Shown here: positions 1-5,994 of the stretch, piece after piece | How positions within the stretch are numbered: the first letter of the stretch is position 1 | Layout of the letters: every line of letters starts with the position of its first letter | Assembly: GCA_002347965.1 (NCBI GenBank) | Contig: DDYN01000002.1 | Coordinates: 9,427-19,267, forward strand | DNA from: UBA2233 sp002347965 [NCBI: Nitrospirae bacterium UBA2233] | GTDB taxonomy: Bacteria > UBA2233 | Length of the DNA: 9,841 bases | Direction of reading: 5' to 3' | Notes under the pieces: generated by a model | What the model was told of the DNA's origin: nothing | What the model saw: only the letters and a program-made list of their open reading frames with translations | Databases searched by the model: none | Program-made: the position numbers and the translations under genes

Positions 1-1350
1 AAAGAGCTTGGCTTTAGCCATGTCGAATTCATGCCCATCATGGAGCACCCGTTCTACGGTTCTTGGGGCTACCAGGTAACGGGCTTTTTTGCGCCCACCT
101 CGCGTTATGGAACCCCCCAAGATTTTATGTACCTTGTAGACTTTCTCCACAGAGAAGGTATCGGCGTGATTCTCGACTGGGTCCCTTCACACTTCCCTGC
201 GGACGAGCACGGGCTTGGCTATTTCGACGGGACGCACCTATACGAGCACGCAGACCCGAAAAAGGGCCTGCACCCCGAATGGAAAAGCGCGATCTTCAAC
301 TATGGACGCGATGAAATCAAAAGCTTTTTGATCAGTTCTGCTATTTTTTGGCTAGAGCTCTACCACGCGGACGGGCTAAGGGTGGATGGCGTGGCAAGCA
401 TGCTCTACCTGGATTACGGCAGGCAAGGCGGCGATTGGATCCCGAACGAGTACGGGGGCAATGAAAACATCGAGGCGATCGCCTTTCTTCGCCGGCTAAA
501 CGAAGAGGTTTACAGGGCCTTCCCGGACGTACAGACGATTGCCGAGGAATCCACCGCCTGGCCGATGGTCTCAAGGCCGGCCTACGTTGGAGGGCTTGGG
601 TTCGGCCTCAAATGGGACATGGGGTGGATGCACGACACACTCGAGTACTTCTCCTACGAGCCAATTTTCAGGAGCTATCACCAAGGGGAGCTTACCTTCC
701 GGACGGTTTACGCGTTCCACGAGAACTTCGTCCTGCCGCTCTCCCACGACGAGGTGGTTTACGGGAAAGGCTCGCTGTTGAACAAAATGCCTGGCGATGA
801 CTGGCAGAAATTCGCCAATTTAAGGCTGCTTTTTGGCTACATGTTCGCCCAGCCCGGCAAGAAACTCCTGTTTATGGGCGGCGAGATCGCCCAGTGGAGC
901 GAATGGAACCACGATACGAGCCTCGAATGGCACCTGCTGGCCTACGAACCTCACGCGGGCATCAAGCGTTGGCTTGGCGATCTTGGCCGTGCCTATGCGG
1001 CCGAGCCCGCCCTTTTTGAGGGGGACTGCAAGCATGAAGGGTTTGAATGGGTTGATTGTTCCGATGCGGCGGCTAGCGTGCTGAGCTTCCTTAGAAAGCC
1101 CTTAAAGAGTGGGGGCCCAATTCTCGCCGTGTTCAATTTTACGCCCGTCCCGAGGCTAAACTACAAAATAGGCGTACCAAAAGGCGGAACCTGGGAGGAA
1201 ATCCTTAACTCTGACGCCCAAGAATACGGCGGTAGCGGGCTCGGCAACATGGGCCAAGTCGTCGCCATCGAATCGCCCTGCCATGGAAGGCCCTTTTCTT
1301 TGGATGTTACCCTCCCGCCGTTGGCTGTCATATTCTTTAAGCCTCGGTAA
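1..1350 (+). CDS. glgB: 1,4-alpha-glucan branching enzyme GlgB, C-terminal part (5' truncated by window edge)
   Basis: This enzyme cuts alpha-1,4 glucan chains and re-attaches them through alpha-1,6 bonds, creating the branches of cytoplasmic glycogen. The frame is open from base 1 and gives 449 residues ending in TAA. It carries the GH13 motifs of Glg[11 protein letters not shown] with the nucleophile Asp (visible residue 129, nt 385-387), AEEST with the acid/base Glu (residue 182), and SHDEVVYGK with the transition-state Asp (residue 250). From memory, E. coli GlgB has D405, E458 and D526. All three give the same offset of 276, so about 276 N-terminal residues (CBM48-like domains and the start of the barrel) are missing and the C-terminus has normal length. 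The ATG at 31 lies inside the conserved barrel and is not the start. The C-terminal beta domain (about residues 350-449) is intact. The GH57 gene follows after 11 nt, probably in the same operon. Confidence 0.97.
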   Translation, partial: KELGFSHVEFMPIMEHPFYGSWGYQVTGFFAPTSRYGTPQDFMYLVDFLHREGIGVILDWVPSHFPADEHGLGYFDGTHLYEHADPKKGLHPEWKSAIFNYGRDEIKSFLISSAIFWLELYHADGLRVDGVASMLYLDYGRQGGDWIPNEYGGNENIEAIAFLRRLNEEVYRAFPDVQTIAEESTAWPMVSRPAYVGGLGFGLKWDMGWMHDTLEYFSYEPIFRSYHQGELTFRTVYAFHENFVLPLSHDEVVYGKGSLLNKMPGDDWQKFANLRLLFGYMFAQPGKKLLFMGGEIAQWSEWNHDTSLEWHLLAYEPHAGIKRWLGDLGRAYAAEPALFEGDCKHEGFEWVDCSDAAASVLSFLRKPLKSGGPILAVFNFTPVPRLNYKIGVPKGGTWEEILNSDAQEYGGSGLGNMGQVVAIESPCHGRPFSLDVTLPPLAVIFFKPR

Positions 1351-1361
1351 GAAGACAAGCT

Positions 1362-3803
1362 ATGCGCTACGTTTGCATTCATGGCCATTTCTACCAGCCG
1401 CCCAGGGAAAACCCGTGGCTCGAGGCGATCGAGTGGCAAGACAGTGCCTACCCGTACCACGACTGGAACGAGAAGGTGACGGCAGAGTGCTACGCCCCGA
1501 ATACTGCCGCCAGAATTCTGGGGGAAGACGGAAAGATTTTTCGCATCCTCAACAACTACGCTTGGATAAGCTTTAATTTTGGCCCGACGCTCTTGTCCTG
1601 GATGGAGGCAAACGCCCAGGATGTCTACGAAGCGGTCCTGAAGGCCGATAAGGCTAGTCGAACACGATTCTCAGGGCATGGCTCGGCAATGGCCCAGCCT
1701 TACAACCACATGATTATGCCTTTGGCAAACGAAAGAGATAAACGAACCCAGGTTCTTTGGGGCATCGGGGATTTCAAGGCGCGTTTTGGGCGCGAACCAG
1801 AGGGCATGTGGCTGCCCGAGACGGCCGTTGACGTAAAAACATTGGAAGTCTTGGCGGAATTCGGCCTGCGATTTACGGTGCTAGCCCCTTACCAGGCAAG
1901 CAGAGTCAGGCCTATCGACGGCGGAGACTGGCGGGACGTTCGAGGAGGAAAGGTAGATACATCCATCCCATACCTGGTCCGGCTCCCTTCCGGTAAGACG
2001 ATCGCGGTGTTCTTCTATAACGGCAACATAGCCCAGGCCGTGGCGTTTGGCGGGCTTTTGGATAATGGCAAGCGCGTTGCAGAAAGCTTGGTGGCAGCCG
2101 TTCCAAAAGACGGCGAAACGCCCAGGCTTTCGCACGTCGCAACCGACGGAGAGAGCTACGGCCACCATCACAGGTTCGGCGACATGGCGCTTGCCTACGC
2201 GCTGCACCACATCCAGGTGAACGGCCTTGCGCAAATCACGAATTACGGAGAATTTCTGGAGAAGTGCCCCCCCTTTTCCGAGGCGGAAATCATCGAGAAT
2301 ACCGCGTGGAGCTGTGCTCACGGGGTTGAGCGCTGGAGGTCGGACTGCGGCTGCCAAAGCGGACGGTATCCCGGCTGGAACCAGGCGTGGCGCGGGCCCT
2401 TGCGAGAGGCGTTCGACTGGCTTAGGGACACGCTAGCCCCGAAGTTCGAAGAAGGGCTGGGGGAGCTCTTTTACGACCCATGGCTGGCAAGGGATGACTA
2501 CATCCGCGTACTTCTGGACAGGACAGAAGGCGCCATCGAAGCGTTCCTGGCCAAGCATGGCCGTGCTCCGCTAGATCAAAACAGCAAGGTCAGGGCGCTT
2601 AAACTATTGGAGCTCCAAAGGCACGCGATGCTCATGTACACAAGCTGCGGGTGGTTTTTTGACGACCTCTCCGGCATCGAGACAGTCCAGGTGATCCAGT
2701 ACGCGGGCAGGGCCCTCCAGCTTGCGAGCCAGCTTTTCGGCGATCACCTGGAAGCGCGGTTTATCGAAAGGCTCTCGAACGCCAAAAGTAACGTTAAAGA
2801 GATGGGCGACGGCAAGGCCGTTTTCTGCCGGCTCGTCAAGCCGGCCATGCTGGACCTGGTCTCTGCCGGGGCTCACTACGCGATCAGCTCCGTCTTTGAG
2901 CGATATCCTACCGAGGCGCGCATTTACAAATATACCGCCAAAAGGCTCGATTTTGAGGATTATGAAGCGGGAAGAGTCCGGCTGATCCTTGGAAGGGCTA
3001 GGATGACCTCTTCTGTCACGCTGGAATCGCTCGTGGTCCGGTTTGTTGCCGTCCATTTCGGCGATCACGCCCTCAATGCGGGGGTATGCCAGGAAAACGG
3101 CGATATGCTTAGCCTGGAAGAAATCAAGCGCCCGCTGCTTGAAGCGTTCCGCGACCTGGACGTAGCCGGCCTGGTTCGCTTGATGGACGAGCACTTCGGG
3201 TGCTCCAGCTACACGCTCAAATCGCTCTTTCGGGATGCCCAGCGTCGAGAGATCGATAGGGTCCTCGAATCCACGCTCGGAGACATCGAGCAAGAATACC
3301 GCCAGGTGTTCGATCGTCACGAGATGCTCATGCGCTTCCTTTCGAGCCTCGGCGTCCCCCTGCCCCAGGCCTTCGAGGCAACCGTCCGGTTCATCCTGAA
3401 CACCGACCTTGTAAGGCTCATGGAGAGCTACCCGCTGGATACGATCCGGATCGTCGAGCTCCTCCACGATGCAAAGGCCTGGGGTATAACGCTCGATACG
3501 CCAAGGCTCTCGTTCGTGTTGACCCATACGCTCGAGGATGCCATGGGGAGTTTTCTTCGAGCCCCGATGCGTATCGGGGGGCTGAAAGAATTGGTGGAAT
3601 CCCTCAGGTTTCTCAAGGAAGAGCCGTACGACGTGAACCTCTGGAAGGTGCAGAACCTCTATTATGAGGCCTACAAGGCCCTCTACGAAGATGTCAGAAA
3701 AAAAGCGCAAGAGCCCTTGCTCCCGGACAAAAAGCCGGTTGAGCAATGGGTGCGCCTTTTTAGTGAACTTGGGGAGCTTCTAGGGATTCGCCTGGCTGAA
3801 TGA
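1362..3803 (+). CDS. GH57 family alpha-glucan-active protein with DUF3536-like C-terminal region
   Basis: The 813-aa protein begins with the GH57 hallmark HGHFYQPPR (residues 7-15). It has the WLPE motif with the presumed nucleophile Glu153 and the TDGESYGHHH motif with the presumed acid Asp262, so the barrel looks catalytically competent. GH57 retaining enzymes act on alpha-glucans as amylases, 4-alpha-glucanotransferases, branching enzymes or amylopullulanases. The long C-terminal half (about residues 290-813) matches, from memory, the DUF3536 type, whose activity I do not know to be established. No signal peptide or membrane segment is visible, so it is probably cytoplasmic. The ATG at 1362 is chosen because the HGHF motif begins six residues later and a weak AAGAAGA lies upstream. 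Its place between glgB and treZ/treY suggests a role in trimming or rearranging glycogen to feed trehalose synthesis, perhaps instead of TreX. The exact reaction is unknown. Confidence 0.9.
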   Translation: MRYVCIHGHFYQPPRENPWLEAIEWQDSAYPYHDWNEKVTAECYAPNTAARILGEDGKIFRILNNYAWISFNFGPTLLSWMEANAQDVYEAVLKADKASRTRFSGHGSAMAQPYNHMIMPLANERDKRTQVLWGIGDFKARFGREPEGMWLPETAVDVKTLEVLAEFGLRFTVLAPYQASRVRPIDGGDWRDVRGGKVDTSIPYLVRLPSGKTIAVFFYNGNIAQAVAFGGLLDNGKRVAESLVAAVPKDGETPRLSHVATDGESYGHHHRFGDMALAYALHHIQVNGLAQITNYGEFLEKCPPFSEAEIIENTAWSCAHGVERWRSDCGCQSGRYPGWNQAWRGPLREAFDWLRDTLAPKFEEGLGELFYDPWLARDDYIRVLLDRTEGAIEAFLAKHGRAPLDQNSKVRALKLLELQRHAMLMYTSCGWFFDDLSGIETVQVIQYAGRALQLASQLFGDHLEARFIERLSNAKSNVKEMGDGKAVFCRLVKPAMLDLVSAGAHYAISSVFERYPTEARIYKYTAKRLDFEDYEAGRVRLILGRARMTSSVTLESLVVRFVAVHFGDHALNAGVCQENGDMLSLEEIKRPLLEAFRDLDVAGLVRLMDEHFGCSSYTLKSLFRDAQRREIDRVLESTLGDIEQEYRQVFDRHEMLMRFLSSLGVPLPQAFEATVRFILNTDLVRLMESYPLDTIRIVELLHDAKAWGITLDTPRLSFVLTHTLEDAMGSFLRAPMRIGGLKELVESLRFLKEEPYDVNLWKVQNLYYEAYKALYEDVRKKAQEPLLPDKKPVEQWVRLFSELGELLGIRLAE
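3717..3746 (+). repeat. Imperfect hairpin near the 3' end of the GH57 gene
   Basis: Arms TTGCTC-CCGG (3717-3726) and CCGG-tt-GAGCAA (3735-3746) pair over 10 bp with a 2-nt bulge around an 8-nt loop. It lies within coding sequence, 55 nt before the GH57 stop. A short T run (3757-3761) follows about 10 nt after the stem, too far for a standard intrinsic terminator. It could act as an mRNA processing or attenuation structure before the oxidoreductase gene, or be chance. Confidence 0.35.
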
Positions 3804-3809
3804 GACGCC

Positions 3810-3816
3810 AAAGGGG
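3810..3816 (+). promoter_or_regulatory. Probable ribosome binding site for the TTG-started oxidoreductase gene
   Basis: AAAGGGG lies 11 nt upstream of the TTG at 3828, a long but usable spacing. An ATG at 3818 is only 1 nt away and opens a 7-residue frame (MSKLGAN) that stops at once, so it is not the gene start. No ATG or GTG exists in frame between the GH57 stop (3801-3803) and the TTG at 3828. The site therefore supports the TTG start. Confidence 0.45.
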
Positions 3817-3827
3817 TATGTCTAAAC

Positions 3828-5942
3828 TTGGAGCGAATTAAACCTTTCAGCGCATCGGTAGAAGGGGCTATAAGGGCTGGCTGGGCTCATGCAGGCTTGA
3901 AGCGATTGCAAGACGGCGTTTACCGTTCCGTGTGCCCCTTGGATTGCCCCGATGCCTGCGGCCTCGTGGTGCGGGTGGAGGGGGGCATAGTGACTCAGGT
4001 TAGAGGAGACCCGGATCATCCCTTCACCAAGGGGTTTATCTGCGCCAAAATGGGCCACTACCCCGACCTGATCAATTCCCCCGCACGAATTTTGACCCCT
4101 CTGAAGCGTACTGGACCCAAGGGCGCAGGACAGTTTGCCCCCATCACCTGGGAAGAGGCCGTGAGCGAGATTGTCGCACGCTGGAGCGGCATCATCGCCG
4201 CCAGCGGTGCCGAGGCCATCTTGCCCTACTCTTATGGCGGGGTGATGGGGCTCGTACAGCGCAACGCCGGCCATCCCTTTTTCCACCGACTGGGCGCTTC
4301 CCGCTTGAAGCGGACAATCTGCTCCCCCGCCAGCACTGCCGGCTGGCAAATGGTCATGGGAAACAGCCTGGGGACAGACCCGGAGGCAGTGGTTCATGCG
4401 GACCTGGTGGTCTTATGGGGGATTGACGCCGTTGCGACAAACCTTCACTTCGCTTCCAGGGTACGGGAGGCCCAGCGCCGAGGTGCACGCGTGATCCTGA
4501 TCGAGGCCTACAAGAGCCGCACCGCCGCTCTGGCCGACCAGTTGGTGCTGGTGCGGCCCGGCACCGACGCTGCCCTGGCCCTAGGGGTGATGCACGTACT
4601 GGCTGGCGAGGACTTGCTGGATGCGGCCTTCATAGACCGACACGTGCTCGGTTTCCAGGAACTAAGGGCCAACGTTTTGCCCGCCTTTACACCCACGCGG
4701 GTGGAGGAGCTGACCGGAGTGCCGGCGGATACGATAAGGCAGCTCGCCCGCGACTACGGCCGTGCCAGCTCGCCCTTTATCCGCATCGGCCATGGCCTTT
4801 CCAGACACGAACAGGGGGGCATGAGTGTGCGCGCGATTGCTTGCCTGCCTGCCCTGGTGGGGGCTTACGCAACGGAAGGCGGCGGTGCCTTCCTGGGTAC
4901 CGGCACCGGCATGGCCTTCGTTATGGAGCGGGTTACCCGTCCCGACCTGCTTGCTCGCCCCACTCGGGAAATCAACATGGTGCAACTCGGTCGCGCCCTC
5001 ACAGAAGCCATGGAGCCGCCGGTGCAGAGCCTTTATGTCTATCATTCCAACCCCGCCGCCGTGGTTCCAGAACAAAACCTGGTTCTGTCTGGATTGAGCC
5101 GTGAAGGCCTTTTTACCGTAGTGCACGAGCGCTTCATGACCGATACCGCTCGCTACGCCGACATCATCTTGCCCGCCACATTCTCCGTGGAGCAGCACGA
5201 CCTTTACGGCAGTTACGGCCACTTCTACGTGCAGCGGACCCGCCCGGTGGTGGCGCCGCCAGCCACCGCCAAGAGCAACTGGCAAGCCTTCACTCTCCTG
5301 GCCCGGGCCCTGGGTTGGAACGAAGAACCGTTCCTACGCTCCGAAGAGGAAATGGTCGACGAACTACTGGCCCGCGAAACGCCCTTCTTGGAAGGTATTG
5401 ATAGGGAAGCCTTATCCCTTGGCCGGGCCGTACGTCTCAACATCGGCCATCTTAAGACGCCGCCGTTTCAGACCGCATCGGGGCGCATCGAAATGTACGC
5501 GGCAGATGGCGCCAACTGCGGCCTGCCGGTGTTGCCCGCATACCAGGCCAACCAAGACCCGGAATGGGAACGGGTTTACCCTTTTTGCTTGCTTACCACG
5601 CCGGCCAACTACTCGTTAAACTCAAGCTTCGCCCAGATGGCAACCCTGGGAGCCAGGGAGGGAGGGCCACGCGTCCTGCTTAACTCGGAGGACTGCCTAG
5701 CGCAGGGCTTCGCGGACGGGGAATACTTGGAGGTGTACAATCACCGGGGGTCTTGCCTCTTGCGGGCAGTGGCCGATGACGCCGTCCCTCCAGGCGTGGC
5801 GGTGATCCCGGGGGTATGGTGGCTCAAAGACCTTCCGGTCGGGCGGAACGTCAACAGCCTGGTGGGAGACGACCTTACCGACATGGGCGAAGGCAGCACC
5901 TTCTATGCCTATCGCGTCAATTTACGGCGGTTGCAGCCCTAA
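3828..5942 (+). CDS. Stand-alone molybdopterin-dependent [4Fe-4S] oxidoreductase of unknown substrate
   Basis: This 704-aa protein belongs to the DMSO-reductase superfamily of Mo/W-bis-MGD enzymes. Cys36, Cys40, Cys44 and Cys72 (CPLDCPDAC then ICAKMG, spacing CX3CX3CX27C) should bind one [4Fe-4S] cluster. TICSPASTAGW (residues 163-173) falls where formate dehydrogenase has its Mo ligand, making Cys165 the candidate ligand (inference). A molybdopterin dinucleotide-binding domain occupies about residues 585-704 and ends in LTDMGEGSTFY. The overall pattern resembles the soluble MopB_3 type, whose function I do not know to be established. There is no twin-arginine signal, so it should be cytoplasmic, and no electron-transfer or membrane subunit lies beside it. 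The start is TTG; about 35 residues precede the first Cys, and TTG codons at 3897 or 3906 are alternatives. Only 8 of 55 Arg codons are AGA/AGG, unlike both neighbours, which suggests transfer into a glucan operon. Confidence 0.93.
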   Translation: MERIKPFSASVEGAIRAGWAHAGLKRLQDGVYRSVCPLDCPDACGLVVRVEGGIVTQVRGDPDHPFTKGFICAKMGHYPDLINSPARILTPLKRTGPKGAGQFAPITWEEAVSEIVARWSGIIAASGAEAILPYSYGGVMGLVQRNAGHPFFHRLGASRLKRTICSPASTAGWQMVMGNSLGTDPEAVVHADLVVLWGIDAVATNLHFASRVREAQRRGARVILIEAYKSRTAALADQLVLVRPGTDAALALGVMHVLAGEDLLDAAFIDRHVLGFQELRANVLPAFTPTRVEELTGVPADTIRQLARDYGRASSPFIRIGHGLSRHEQGGMSVRAIACLPALVGAYATEGGGAFLGTGTGMAFVMERVTRPDLLARPTREINMVQLGRALTEAMEPPVQSLYVYHSNPAAVVPEQNLVLSGLSREGLFTVVHERFMTDTARYADIILPATFSVEQHDLYGSYGHFYVQRTRPVVAPPATAKSNWQAFTLLARALGWNEEPFLRSEEEMVDELLARETPFLEGIDREALSLGRAVRLNIGHLKTPPFQTASGRIEMYAADGANCGLPVLPAYQANQDPEWERVYPFCLLTTPANYSLNSSFAQMATLGAREGGPRVLLNSEDCLAQGFADGEYLEVYNHRGSCLLRAVADDAVPPGVAVIPGVWWLKDLPVGRNVNSLVGDDLTDMGEGSTFYAYRVNLRRLQP

Positions 5943-5957
5943 TTTCGGGTTACAACC
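5929..5957 (+). repeat. Hairpin spanning the stop codon of the oxidoreductase gene
   Basis: Arms GGTTGCAGCCC (5929-5939) and GGGTTACAACC (5947-5957) form an 11-position stem with one mismatch and one G-U pair. The 7-nt loop contains the TAA stop. No T tract follows, so this is not a standard intrinsic terminator. It may protect or process the 3' end of the oxidoreductase message, or lower read-through into treZ. Confidence 0.45.
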
Positions 5958-5980
5958 AAACCTCTCCAACGATGTGACAA

Positions 5981-5988
5981 AAGAGGAG
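5981..5988 (+). promoter_or_regulatory. Ribosome binding site for treZ
   Basis: AAGAGGAG is a strong Shine-Dalgarno sequence 6 nt upstream of the ATG at 5995. It decides the treZ start. The ATG at 5991 stops after three codons. An in-frame ATG at 5905 would overlap the oxidoreductase gene and add 30 residues unlike any TreZ. Confidence 0.8.
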
Positions 5989-5994
5989 CCATGC

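Noticed and set aside
474-483. GGCGATCGCC, containing the cyanobacterial HIP1 octamer
   Set aside because: Only one copy was found in the window, whereas HIP1-rich cyanobacterial genomes would show several.
2604-3746. A 380-codon open frame on the minus strand opposite the GH57 gene
   Set aside because: It lies wholly opposite a clear GH57-DUF3536 coding region, has no recognisable domain or ribosome site, and is explained by codon bias in the sense gene.
3801-3827. GH57 and the oxidoreductase are in the same frame, separated only by TGA, hinting at read-through fusion or selenocysteine
   Set aside because: The TGA follows the natural GH57 end, sits in no selenoprotein motif, and a plausible ribosome site and start follow it.
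3818-3841. ATG opening a 7-residue leader peptide
   Set aside because: The ribosome site is only 1 nt away and the peptide shows no regulatory codon run, so it is probably chance.
4662-5285. A 207-codon minus-strand open frame opposite the oxidoreductase gene
   Set aside because: It is antisense to a well-supported gene and shows no recognisable protein features.
5905-5994. Upstream ATG extending TreZ by 30 residues
   Set aside because: The extension overlaps the oxidoreductase end, is unlike TreZ proteins, and the strong AAGAGGAG points to the ATG at 5995.
5943-5994. Possible promoter between the oxidoreductase gene and treZ
   Set aside because: No convincing paired -35 and -10 boxes were seen in the 52-nt gap.
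3804-5994. Target-site duplications or terminal repeats bordering the oxidoreductase gene
   Set aside because: The two flanking gaps were compared by eye and share no direct or inverted repeat longer than a few bases, so no mobile element is called.
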